64,000 nt of DNA from Actinacidiphila acididurans (GTDB lineage Bacteria > Actinomycetota > Actinomycetes > Streptomycetales > Streptomycetaceae): assembly GCF_016918855.1 (NCBI RefSeq), contig NZ_JADKYB010000013.1:1-64000 (forward strand), written 5' to 3'. The notes below the pieces were generated by a model. The model saw only the letters and a list, made by a program, of their open reading frames with translations, did no database searches and had not been told where the DNA came from. A program made the position numbers and the translations under genes. Positions 1 through 7,145 of this stretch are shown here, piece after piece; position 1 is the stretch's first letter, and each line of letters starts with the position of its first letter.

Positions 1-121
1 CCCACCCTCCCCCGCCGCCCCACCACCCCCGCACCACCCTCAAGCTCCTACGCGCCCCCTATGCGCCCCCTGTCGGCACAGGGGCTCGACCGCATTTGCG
101 GTGCCCTTGGGAAAGGCGACG

Positions 122-769
122 TCAGGGGCGAGCCGAGTCCGTGGGGTCAAGACGGGAACTGCGGCGGGCGTGGTGGCGGGCGACGCGGGCGCGGTTGCCG
201 CAGGACGGCTTGCACCACTCCTGGCGGGGATGTTCCTTGACGAAGTAGCGGACGCAGCGCGGAGCGGGGCAGGCACGCAGGAGGGCACGGTCGGGACCGG
301 CCAGAAAGGCGACGGCGGCGCGGGCCAAGGCGGCGGCCAGAAGTCGGGCGGGCGGCAGGGCGCCGGGGGCCGGGGCGAGGAGGACGGTCGGCGCGGCGTC
401 GGGCGGCCAGTCCAGCAGAGGGGCCACCGGCACGAAGGCGGATGCCGCGTTGAGGCGTTCGAGAGCGAGGCCGGCCGGAGGCAGCCGCCCGGCGTCGGCG
501 GAGCTGGGCTCCCCGGGCAGCACGGCACGGGCGAACAGCGCGCGGACCGCCGTCCTGATCTCGACAACCGCGGCCAGCACGCCCCCGTCAGCGGTGAACC
601 CGCTCGGCACCGCGAACCCGGCCTCCGCCAACTCCCCCTCGTGCGCGCGCACCCACGCGTCCAGCCCGGCCGGCGAGGCGATCTCGTCGGTGATGCCGTC
701 CTGCCCGTCGTGCCGGATGGTCGTGGCGAGAGCGAGGGCGAGCGTGAGGGAAAAGTGATCAACGCGCAT
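122..769 (-). CDS. CGNR zinc-finger (ABATE-domain) putative transcriptional regulator
   Basis: A 215-residue protein with an N-terminal ABATE-like region and a C-terminal zinc finger. Cysteines at about 167, 172, 186 and 190 are arranged CPAPRC, then WC, then CGNR, which is the signature of CGNR-finger proteins, a family widely annotated as stress-induced transcriptional regulators. The start at 769 (reading MRVDHFSLTL) was preferred because the ABATE-type sequence begins there; the frame stays open upstream only as low-complexity sequence. The gene diverges from a mycothiol-dependent enzyme, and an inverted repeat lies just beyond its start (775-801), so autoregulation plus control of the divergent gene is a reasonable inference. 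Family assignment is firm; the regulated function is not known. Confidence 0.82.
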   Translation of the reverse strand: MRVDHFSLTLALALATTIRHDGQDGITDEIASPAGLDAWVRAHEGELAEAGFAVPSGFTADGGVLAAVVEIRTAVRALFARAVLPGEPSSADAGRLPPAGLALERLNAASAFVPVAPLLDWPPDAAPTVLLAPAPGALPPARLLAAALARAAVAFLAGPDRALLRACPAPRCVRYFVKEHPRQEWCKPSCGNRARVARHHARRSSRLDPTDSARP

Positions 770-774
770 ATGGC

Positions 775-801
775 TAATGGTATCGTCGGCCAAAACCATT
801 A
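775..801. promoter_or_regulatory. Inverted repeat in divergent promoter, candidate CGNR operator
   Basis: TAATGGT at 775-781 and its exact reverse complement ACCATTA at 795-801, separated by 13 nt. The repeat lies between the start of the CGNR protein (769) and the divergent transcription unit beginning near 814. It is AT-rich compared with the surroundings, as expected of a promoter/operator. That the CGNR protein binds it is inference. Confidence 0.45.
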
Positions 802-819
802 ACACCAAGGGGGATGCAC

Positions 820-936
820 GTGCCCGACCGCCCCGACGTACCGCACGCGTCAGACGACCCGCACGTAGAACGCGTGAAGCACGCACCGCACCTGACCCCC
901 GCATCGCCCCGCCTCCGCTCGCGGAGGCCGCGGTGA
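820..936 (+). CDS. Possible 38-aa upstream small ORF, overlapping the next start
   Basis: GTG at 820 is preceded at a normal distance by the purine-rich AAGGGGGA (807-814); an in-frame ATG at 814 is too close to that site. The frame runs 38 codons and ends in TGA at 934-936, which overlaps the proposed GTG start of the next gene (933-935) as GTGA. The peptide is rich in Pro, His, Arg and Asp and has no recognised domain. The good ribosome-binding site and the 4-nt overlap suggest a translated leader coupled to the downstream enzyme, but coding potential is not proven and it could be an untranslated leader. Confidence 0.35.
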   Translation: MPDRPDVPHASDDPHVERVKHAPHLTPASPRLRSRRPR

Positions 937-1628
937 CCGTGACGGCCCCCATCGACCTGCTCAACGTCTACGCCGAGGGCCAGACAAGGCTGCGCGGCCT
1001 GCTCACCGGCCTGACCGACGAAGCGCTTCGCGCCCCCAGCGCGCTGCCGGGCTGGACCCGCGGCCATGTCCTCACCCACATGGAGGGCGTGGGCCTCGCG
1101 CTGGCCCGCCAGGCGCGGTACGCCCTGCGCGGCCGGACCGTCGAGGTGTACGACGGCGGCCGCGCGAGCCGGGACGCCGCGATCGAGGCCGGGCACCGCC
1201 GCTCCGTCGAGGTGCTCACCGCCGCGCTGTCGGCCGCGCTGGACGAGACCGAGGCGTCGTGGGCCGCGGTCGGCCCCGAGGACTGGGGTCGCCCGGTGAG
1301 TTACCGCGACGGCGTCCTGCTGGACGCGGGCCTGGCCTGGTGGCGGGAACTGGAGATCCACTCCACCGACGCCCTGCTGGGCCGGTCCACCACCGACTGG
1401 TCCCCGGAATTCTGCGCGCACCTGGTGGACTACCTGGGCCGGCGCGTCCCGGCCGGCCTGCACGTCACCCTCACCGCGACCGACGGTCCCGCCACCTGGA
1501 CCTGGGGCTCGGGCACCCCGCTGCACGTCGAGGGGGCGACCACCGACCTCGCCGCCTGGCTGGCCGGCCGCCACCCGGTGGGCGCGCTCACCGGCGACCC
1601 CTTGCCGCCGCTGGGCAACTGGCCCTGA
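933..1628 (+). CDS. Maleylpyruvate isomerase-family mycothiol-dependent enzyme
   Basis: A 231-residue protein of the DinB-like four-helix fold used by mycothiol-dependent maleylpyruvate isomerases and related S-transferases. The segments GWTRGHVLTHMEG and WWRELEIHSTD carry the conserved histidines and acidic residues that bind the divalent metal in this family. The frame is open further upstream (to 777) but that part is Arg/Pro-rich and unlike the family, so GTG at 933 was chosen; GTG at 939 is an alternative. The substrate cannot be read from sequence: the family is used in aromatic breakdown and in many uncharacterised thiol-transfer steps. It diverges from the CGNR regulator and is followed by a bidirectional terminator. 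Confidence 0.8.
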   Translation: MTVTAPIDLLNVYAEGQTRLRGLLTGLTDEALRAPSALPGWTRGHVLTHMEGVGLALARQARYALRGRTVEVYDGGRASRDAAIEAGHRRSVEVLTAALSAALDETEASWAAVGPEDWGRPVSYRDGVLLDAGLAWWRELEIHSTDALLGRSTTDWSPEFCAHLVDYLGRRVPAGLHVTLTATDGPATWTWGSGTPLHVEGATTDLAAWLAGRHPVGALTGDPLPPLGNWP

Positions 1629-1707
1629 TCCGGCCGTTCACACCTGACCGGGCCGTACCCGGCCGGCCCGAACCCGGCCGGAGCGCATCGGCCCCGGACA
1701 CACGAAA

Positions 1708-1735
1708 GCCCCGGCTCCGCGGAAGGAGCCGGGGC
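1708..1735. terminator. Bidirectional hairpin terminator between convergent genes
   Basis: An 11-bp GC-rich stem (GCCCCGGCTCC at 1708-1718 pairing with GGAGCCGGGGC at 1725-1735) with a 6-nt loop. It lies between the convergent ends of the mycothiol-dependent enzyme (1628) and the DUF397 protein (1763). Confidence 0.7.
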
Positions 1736-1762
1736 CGGTGCGTACCGACGAAACCGGGCCGC

Positions 1763-2002
1763 TCAGGTCAGGTCGAACTCGCCGTCCCGCGCCCCGAGGA
1801 CGAATGCCCGCCACTCCGCCGGGGTGAAGATCAGCGCCGGGCCGTCCGGGTTGCGCCCGTCCCGCATGGCGATGTACCCCTCCACGAAGGCGATCTGCAC
1901 ATCGCCCGTGCCCTGGCTGCTGGACAGCCACTCCGCACCGGTGAGGTCGATCTGCGGCTTCTTCCCGTTGGCCAACGGCTGTCCGGCGGTGCTTTCGGCC
2001 AC
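1763..2002 (-). CDS. DUF397 domain-containing protein
   Basis: A 79-residue acidic protein. The core GAEWLSSS, a central strand pair containing VQIAFVEGYIAMRDG, and the C-terminal FTPAEWRAFV are typical of DUF397. Such proteins are abundant in Streptomyces, commonly sit beside Xre-family regulators, and are thought to act in small regulator/partner pairs. Here no Xre partner adjoins: it stands alone between the terminator at 1708-1735 and the isochorismatase-like gene. The N-terminal half of the usual DUF397 unit is short. Function unknown. Confidence 0.85.
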   Translation of the reverse strand: MAESTAGQPLANGKKPQIDLTGAEWLSSSQGTGDVQIAFVEGYIAMRDGRNPDGPALIFTPAEWRAFVLGARDGEFDLT

Positions 2003-2197
2003 GTCCGGTCTCCTCCCACGACTTGTCGTCCGCGCTCAGCCTAACGGCCGGGGCGCCACGTCGTACACGATGCGCCAAGGCGCCCCGCGGTGGGCCGCTT
2101 CACCCCTGCGGACACCCGCAGGAGTGACAACTTCCCCTGGGAATCGGCGTGTTGGATCACCGGGCGCGGGACCGGCCCGGCCGGTAGGGTCCCGATC

Positions 2198-2767
2198 ATG
2201 ACCGCACATGATCACTACGGGCGGTTCGGCGCCGGACGTGAGTCCCCGCTCGGCGCCGGCCTCGACCCCGCCCGCACCGCACTCGTGCTCGTCGACCTGA
2301 TGGACCGGCTGGTCGCCCTGCCGCTGGCTCCCCACCCGGGTACGGGTGTGGTCTCCGCCGCGCTGGGACTGGCCCGGGCCTTCCGGGCGGCCGGCGCGCC
2401 CGTGGCGGCCGTACGCGTCCGCAGACCCGGCGCGGCGGAACAGCCGCCCGGCAGCGACGTGGTCGCCGAAGTCGCCGAGACCGCCGACACGGTGGTCGTC
2501 AAGCAGGCCGTCGGCGCCTTCCACCGCACCGACCTGCACCAATGGCTCACCGACCGCGGCGTGGACACCCTGGTACTGGGCGGGATCGCCACCAACATGG
2601 CCGTCGAGTCCACTGCCCGCGCCGCCGCGGACCTCGGCTACCGCCTGGTGTTCGCCCACGACGCGATGTCCGGCCTGACGGCCGCCGAACACGAGGCGGC
2701 CGTGGCCCTGGACTTCCCCCGGTTCGGCACGGTGGTCGCGGCGGCGGACGTCCGGTTCGCCCGCTGA
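2198..2767 (+). CDS. Isochorismatase-family hydrolase lacking the nucleophilic Cys
   Basis: A 189-residue single-domain isochorismatase-fold protein. The catalytic Asp (LVLVDLMD, D33) and Lys (VVVKQAVG, K102) are present. The segment GGIATNMAVESTARAA matches the active-site loop, where cysteine hydrolases have Cys just before VESTAR; here the residue is Ala135. The protein therefore cannot work as a Cys-dependent amidase or nicotinamidase; family members without Cys include true isochorismatases that cleave vinyl ethers. Start ATG 2198 was chosen over an upstream extension because similarity begins at about residue 20 of this product. It is a single gene; the flanks give no pathway clue. Confidence 0.8.
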   Translation: MTAHDHYGRFGAGRESPLGAGLDPARTALVLVDLMDRLVALPLAPHPGTGVVSAALGLARAFRAAGAPVAAVRVRRPGAAEQPPGSDVVAEVAETADTVVVKQAVGAFHRTDLHQWLTDRGVDTLVLGGIATNMAVESTARAAADLGYRLVFAHDAMSGLTAAEHEAAVALDFPRFGTVVAAADVRFAR

Positions 2768-2970
2768 GCCGCGCCCCGCCCGCTCCTCGTCCGTTCCCGC
2801 ACCACCGCACCGAGCCGCACCCCCACCGCGCACGCAGCGCCCACAGCACCGCACCGCACGAACTCGGCACCGCGCCACCGCACAGCACGGCGACCCCTCG
2901 ACCCCGCCGGGCCGGCGGCAGGTGACCGGCGGCGGGCGGCGGAGACCGCCGCCCGCCCCTCCCCCGTTTC

Positions 2971-2990
2971 TGTACCTACTGGTATGTACA
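2971..2990. promoter_or_regulatory. TetR-type palindromic operator
   Basis: TGTACCTACTGGTATGTACA is a 20-bp imperfect dyad (8 of 10 positions symmetric) ending 9 nt before the ATG of the TetR gene. It likely overlaps the core promoter, so binding would repress. It stands out against a GC-rich flank. Autoregulation by the adjacent TetR is inferred from position and symmetry. Confidence 0.55.
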
Positions 2991-2999
2991 CTGAGCCGC

Positions 3000-3575
3000 A
3001 TGGACACGGTGGAACGCCTCATCGGCAGCGCCCAGGAACTGCTGTGGGAGCGCGGATACGTCGGGACCAGCCCGCGGGCCATCCAGGAGCGGGCGGGCGC
3101 GGGCCAGGGCAGCATGTACCACCACTTCAAGGGCAAGCCGGACCTCGCGCTGACCGCGATGCGCCGCAGCGCCGCCGAGCTGCGGGCCCAGGCCGACGCC
3201 CAACTGTCGGCCGGCACAACGGCGTTGGACCGCGCGACCGCGTATCTCCTGCGCGAGCGCGACGCGTTGCGCGGCTGCCGGGTGGGCCGGATGGCGATGG
3301 ACCCGGACGTGGTGGCCGACGAGGACCTGCGCGAGCCGGTCGCGGAGACCTTCGGCTGGCTGCGCGAGCGGCTGGCCGGGATCATCGCCGAGGGCGTCGC
3401 GGCCGGCGAACTGCGGCCGGGGCTGGACCCGGTGGAGACCGCCGCCGCGCTCGCCGCGGTGGTCCAGGGCGGGTACGTGCTCGCCCGAGCGGCCGGTTCC
3501 CAGGAGCCCTTCGACCAGGCCGTACGCGGCGCCGCGCACCTGCTCGCGGGCTGGGCGGCCCCGCCCGCCGCCTGA
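3000..3575 (+). CDS. TetR/AcrR-family transcriptional regulator
   Basis: A 191-residue regulator. The N-terminal helix-turn-helix is clear (AQELLWERGYVGTSPRAI, then GAGQGSMYHHFKGK, residues about 10-45); the C-terminal domain resembles the LmrA/YxaF-like subgroup, including a GCRVGRMAMD-type segment. The ATG at 3000 fits the domain start; no good ribosome-binding site precedes it, so translation may be leaderless or nearly so. It overlaps a palindromic operator upstream and lies directly before DUF4865 and a phosphotriesterase-like gene on the same strand, so these two are its likely targets. Confidence 0.88.
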   Translation: MDTVERLIGSAQELLWERGYVGTSPRAIQERAGAGQGSMYHHFKGKPDLALTAMRRSAAELRAQADAQLSAGTTALDRATAYLLRERDALRGCRVGRMAMDPDVVADEDLREPVAETFGWLRERLAGIIAEGVAAGELRPGLDPVETAAALAAVVQGGYVLARAAGSQEPFDQAVRGAAHLLAGWAAPPAA

Positions 3576-3727
3576 GCGTCGCGCGCCGGACCGTACCTCC
3601 GGCCCGCACGACGCCCGTACGGCACCCGCCGCCGTGCGCCCGTACGTGCCCACGGGCATCAGTACGGACCCCGCACCGCCCCGAAACGTGCGGCCGGTCC
3701 GCCGGCCCCGACCGAGGAAGCCACCCC

Positions 3728-4324
3728 GTGCTCGCGATGAACTACCGCATCACCCTGCCGGCCGACTACGACATGGGGATCATCCGCCACCGGGTGGCCA
3801 CCCGTGGTCACGCGCTGGACGACTTCCCGGGGCTGGGCCTGAAGGCGTACCTGATCAAGGAGCGCGGCGTGGCCGGCTCGGCGGTCAACCAGTACGCCCC
3901 CTTCTATCTGTGGCACACCGCGGAGGGCATGAACTCCTTCCTGTGGGGGCCCGGATTCCGCGGCCTGGTCGCGGACTTCGGGCGTCCCGTGGTGGAGCAC
4001 TGGACCGGGCTCGCCTTCCGGCCCGGGCCCGCGGTGGCGGCCGAACCGCTGGCCGCCGTGCGCCGGGCCGAGCGGCTGGCGCCCGGCGAGGACCCCGCGG
4101 ACGCGGTGGCCCGGGCGGTGGACGAACTGGCCGCGGAGGCCGGGCGCCCGGGCGTCCACTCGGCGGCGGTCGTGATCGACCCGCGCCACTGGGAGCTGGT
4201 GCGGTTCACGCTCTGGGAGCCGGAGCCGACGCAGGTGCCCGACGAGCCGGGGGCCGAGCGCTGTCGCGTCCTGCACCTGTCCCGGCCCGGCCTGGACGCG
4301 CTCGGGGCGGGACGGCAGTGGTGA
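3728..4324 (+). CDS. DUF4865 family protein
   Basis: A 198-residue protein. The opening MNYRITLPADYDMGII followed by HRVATRGHALDDFPGL is characteristic of DUF4865, an uncharacterised family with a dimeric alpha/beta barrel-like appearance. GTG at 3728 was chosen because GAGGAAG lies 7 nt upstream; the ATG at 3737 would be too far away. The stop overlaps the next start by 4 nt (GTGA), so it is translationally coupled to the phosphotriesterase-like gene. DUF4865 genes often accompany TetR regulators, as here. Function unknown; a role beside a metallohydrolase suggests handling of a small organic substrate, but that is inference. Confidence 0.82.
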   Translation: MLAMNYRITLPADYDMGIIRHRVATRGHALDDFPGLGLKAYLIKERGVAGSAVNQYAPFYLWHTAEGMNSFLWGPGFRGLVADFGRPVVEHWTGLAFRPGPAVAAEPLAAVRRAERLAPGEDPADAVARAVDELAAEAGRPGVHSAAVVIDPRHWELVRFTLWEPEPTQVPDEPGAERCRVLHLSRPGLDALGAGRQW

Positions 4325-5265
4325 CCGCGGTCCGTACTGTGCTGGGCGACATCGCGCCCGGCGACCTCGGCGTCACCGACGCCCACGACCACCTCTTCCT
4401 GGCCGTTCCGTCACTGGCCGGGCAGGAACTGGACGACCCGGCGGCGGCCGAGGCGGAAGTCGAGGTCTTCGCCGGGCTCGGCGGGGCGGCGGTCGCGCAG
4501 TGGACGCCTTTCGGGCTGGGCCGGGCCGCGGGCCGGCTGCCGGCCATCGCGCGGGCGACCGGGGTTCATGTGGTGGCGGCGACCGGGCTGCACCAGGCGC
4601 ACCATTACGATCCGGCGCTGCTGGACCGGCTGAGCCGCGACGGCCTGGCCGCCTTCTTCGTGGCCGAACTGACCGAGGGCATGCTCGACGGCGACACCCC
4701 GGACGCCCCGCGCGGCACCGCCCGGGCCGGGATGATCAAGGTGGCCGGCGGCTTCCACGGCCTGGACGACCACGCCCGGCGGATGCTGACCGCGGCCGCG
4801 GAGGCACACCACGCCACCGGGGCGCCCATCGGCGTCCACCACGAGATGGGCACCGCCGCCCCGGACGTGCTGGACCTGCTGCACGGCCGGCTGGGCGTGC
4901 CGCCCTCCGCCCTGCTCCTGGGCCACCTCAACCGCTTCCCCGACCCCGGCCTGCACCGCGAACTGGCCGCCTCCGGCGCCTTCCTGGCCTTCGACGGCCC
5001 CTCACGCGCCCACCACGCCACCGACTGGCGCCTGCTGGCCGGCCTCGTCGCCCTCGCCGAGGCCGGCCACCTCCACCAACTCCTCCTCGGCGGCGACACC
5101 GTCACCGCCACCGCCCGGGCCACCACCGGCGAGGGCCCCGGCATGCCCTACCTCCTCCGCACCCTGCGCCCCCGCCTGACCCGCGCCCTGGGCGAGGAAG
5201 CCGCCACCGCCGTCTTCCGTACCAACCCGGCCCGCGCCTTCTCGGCCCGCTGGACCACGCCCTAG
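4321..5265 (+). CDS. Phosphotriesterase-like (amidohydrolase superfamily) metallohydrolase
   Basis: A 314-residue TIM-barrel metallohydrolase of the phosphotriesterase-related type. The metal ligands are visible: DAHDH (H22, H24), GMIKVAGG (the Lys carboxylated in binuclear members), GVHHEMG, LLGHLNR and the late LLGGDT. All key residues are present. The family includes lactonases and phosphodiesterases; substrate is unknown. GTG 4321 overlaps the DUF4865 stop; GTG 4318 is equally possible. The TAG stop (5263-5265) lies inside CCTAGG, the target of the IS481 insertion, so the downstream end is exactly preserved although an insertion sequence begins immediately after it. Confidence 0.83.
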   Translation: MTAVRTVLGDIAPGDLGVTDAHDHLFLAVPSLAGQELDDPAAAEAEVEVFAGLGGAAVAQWTPFGLGRAAGRLPAIARATGVHVVAATGLHQAHHYDPALLDRLSRDGLAAFFVAELTEGMLDGDTPDAPRGTARAGMIKVAGGFHGLDDHARRMLTAAAEAHHATGAPIGVHHEMGTAAPDVLDLLHGRLGVPPSALLLGHLNRFPDPGLHRELAASGAFLAFDGPSRAHHATDWRLLAGLVALAEAGHLHQLLLGGDTVTATARATTGEGPGMPYLLRTLRPRLTRALGEEAATAVFRTNPARAFSARWTTP

Positions 5266-6215
5266 GTGTATTGCCTCGTGAGGTTGGGGACGCGGCTGGC
5301 GGGTGGTTGGCCCTTCAGGGCGGTGTGTCCGCGGTGGTGATTGTAGGTGTGCAGCCAGTGAGGGAACGCTTCGCGTCGTTCGGTCTCCGAGCGGTAGGGG
5401 CGGGCGTAGGCCCACTCGTCGAGCAGGGTGCGGTTGAAGCGTTCGACCTTGCCGTTGGTCTGCGGGCGGTAGGGCCGGGTTCGCTTGTGGGCGATCCCGG
5501 CTGCCGCCAGCAGGTCGCGCCACTCGCGTGAGCGGTAGCAGGCGCCGTTGTCGGTCAGCACCCGCTCGACGGTGATCCCGGCGTGGGTGAAGAACGCCTG
5601 GGCCCGGGTCCAAAAGCCGGTGGCGGTCTCCTTCTTTTCATCGGTGAGGATTTCGCTGTAGGCCAGGCGGGAGTGGTCGTCGACGGCGGTGTGCAGGTAG
5701 CTGTAGCCGACGTTTGCGCGGGTCTTTCGGCCTGCCTGCCGGCCCAGGGCCTTGTGTCCGCCGCCGTCGGGGATGTTGCCGAGCTTCTTGATGTCGACGT
5801 GCACCAACTCGCCGGGACGGTCGCGTTCGTAGCGGCGTATGACGCGGCCGGTGGCCCGGTCCAGGTGGGACAGGCGGGCCAGGCCGAACCGGGCCAGGAC
5901 GCGGTGCACGGTCGAGGGCACCAGGTGCAGCAGGTGTGCGATGCGGGCCGGTCCCCAGCGGCGCAGGACGCGGACCTTGATGATCCGGCGTTCGGTGCGG
6001 GTCGGGGTGCGGCGCGGGCTGGTGCGCGGGCGGGAGGAGCGGTCGCCCATCCCGGCCTCACCGAACTGCCGGTAGCGGTCGGCCCAGCGCTGGGCCGTGG
6101 TCGGCGAGACCTGGAAGCGTTCGGCGGCCCGGCGAAGAGGCCAGCCGTCCTCGACCACGCAACGGGCCAGGCGCAGCCGTCCGGTCTCGGTCAAAGGTGC
6201 ATTACGGTGGGGCAC
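5262..6215 (-). CDS. IS481-family transposase
   Basis: A 317-residue transposase. The N-terminal helix-turn-helix (LRRAAERFQVSPTTAQRW) is followed by a second HTH and an rve-type integrase core, with the DDE triad readable as HVDIKKLG, VLTDNGACY and GKVERFNR. GTG 6215 (reading VPHRNAPLTE) is preceded by GAAAGG at a good spacing and was chosen over an upstream codon at 6254. The TAG stop (complement of 5262-5264) is not in the element proper but in the CCTAGG target duplication, so insertion into a CTAG site supplies the end of the gene. The product seems full-length and possibly active. Confidence 0.9.
   Translation of the reverse strand: MPHRNAPLTETGRLRLARCVVEDGWPLRRAAERFQVSPTTAQRWADRYRQFGEAGMGDRSSRPRTSPRRTPTRTERRIIKVRVLRRWGPARIAHLLHLVPSTVHRVLARFGLARLSHLDRATGRVIRRYERDRPGELVHVDIKKLGNIPDGGGHKALGRQAGRKTRANVGYSYLHTAVDDHSRLAYSEILTDEKKETATGFWTRAQAFFTHAGITVERVLTDNGACYRSREWRDLLAAAGIAHKRTRPYRPQTNGKVERFNRTLLDEWAYARPYRSETERREAFPHWLHTYNHHRGHTALKGQPPASRVPNLTRQYT
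5267..5292 (+). repeat. IS481 left terminal inverted repeat
   Basis: Begins TGTATTGCCTCG and continues TGAGGTTGGGGACG. It matches the reverse complement of the right end at 21 of 26 positions. It lies downstream of the transposase gene, whose last codons it encodes. Confidence 0.85.
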
Positions 6216-6308
6216 GAGGGCCTTTCGGTCAGGTGTAGACGTCGCAATCCACACCGAACCGGAAGGCCCTCACCTATTCAAGATCCCTCAGCCGAGACCT
6301 GGCTCACC

Positions 6309-6334
6309 CGTCCACAACCTCCCGAGACAGAACA
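6309..6334 (-). repeat. IS481 right terminal inverted repeat
   Basis: On the minus strand it reads TGTTCTGTCTCG then GGAGGTTGTGGACG, matching the left end at 21 of 26 positions and starting with the TGT typical of the family. It lies upstream of the transposase start, so the transposase promoter is probably inside or next to it. Confidence 0.85.
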
Positions 6335-6335
6335 C

Positions 6336-7043
6336 CTAGGCCATTCGGGGCGGCTCACCCAGAAAAGCCCGCACCGCCGCCAGGAAATCCGCCGGGCGCT
6401 CATCGTGGATCATGTGGCCGGCGTCAATCGTGATCAGGCGGGCGTCGGGGATGCGGGCGGCGACGCGGGCGAGGTCGCGCTGGTCGAGGTGGCTGGTGGG
6501 GCCGCCGGCGACGATCAAGGTCGGGGCGGTGATCGCGGCCAGGCCGGTCCAGTGGCGGGACGGTGGGGCGTTGCGCTGGCGGGCGATCGCGGGGACGACG
6601 CGCCAGTCGTACGGGGTGGGGCCGTCGGGGGCGGTGGGCACCGGGCGTGGCGGGTCGGCGGGGAAGGGGAGCGGGCCCTCCTCCAGGACGAGGCGGCGTA
6701 CGGCGGCCGGCCGGTCCATGGCGACCAGGGACGCCACCACCGTGCCCATCGAGTGCGCCACCACGGTGACCTCGGCCAGGTCCAGGGCGTCGAGCAGCGC
6801 CAGCACGTCGTCCCGCATCTCCTCGAAGAGGTACGAACCGGGGTGGCCGCTCTCCCCGTGCCCGCGCAGGTCCACCGCGAGCGTGCGCCAGCCGTCGGCG
6901 GCCAGCCCCGCGGTGACGGCCCGCCACGAGGTGCGGTCCTCGCCGAGCGCGTGCAGGAGCAGCAGCGGCGGGCCGCCCGCGGGACCCTCGGCCTCGCAGG
7001 CCAGCGTGATGCCGTTCACCTGGTAGGTGGTCAAGTCGCCCAT
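6336..7043 (-). CDS. Alpha/beta-fold hydrolase
   Basis: A 235-residue alpha/beta hydrolase. The oxyanion segment LLLLHALGED, the nucleophile elbow AHSMGTVV (Ser) and the late DAGHMIHDE (catalytic His) are all present, with a canonical DLRGHGESGHPG segment. ATG 7043 is used because similarity starts at about residue 5 of this form. Its TAG stop (complement of 6336-6338) falls in the right-hand CCTAGG copy next to the IS481 element. Before the insertion, this gene and the phosphotriesterase-like gene would have been convergent with overlapping stops. Substrate unknown. Confidence 0.85.
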   Translation of the reverse strand: MGDLTTYQVNGITLACEAEGPAGGPPLLLLHALGEDRTSWRAVTAGLAADGWRTLAVDLRGHGESGHPGSYLFEEMRDDVLALLDALDLAEVTVVAHSMGTVVASLVAMDRPAAVRRLVLEEGPLPFPADPPRPVPTAPDGPTPYDWRVVPAIARQRNAPPSRHWTGLAAITAPTLIVAGGPTSHLDQRDLARVAARIPDARLITIDAGHMIHDERPADFLAAVRAFLGEPPRMA

Positions 7044-7145
7044 GGGGTGAGCGTAGGCGCGGTGCCACCGGCTCCCGGACGCTGTTCGCGCTCGGGGCAA
7101 TCCCGGCCCGCGGCGGCGCGCGGGAAGAGCCCGCCGGAAGCAGAC

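Larger units (their letters stand above)
5261..6340. mobile_element. Complete IS481-family insertion sequence with CCTAGG target duplication
   Basis: The element spans 5267-6334 (1068 bp) bounded by 26-bp terminal inverted repeats with 21 matches, and is flanked by identical CCTAGG at 5261-5266 and 6335-6340. Because that hexamer is palindromic, the duplication could equally be CTAG with one more base belonging to each end. IS481-family elements are known to favour NCTAGN targets, which fits. It carries one transposase gene and no passenger genes. Intact ends, an intact transposase and a perfect target duplication suggest a fairly recent insertion. Confidence 0.9.
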
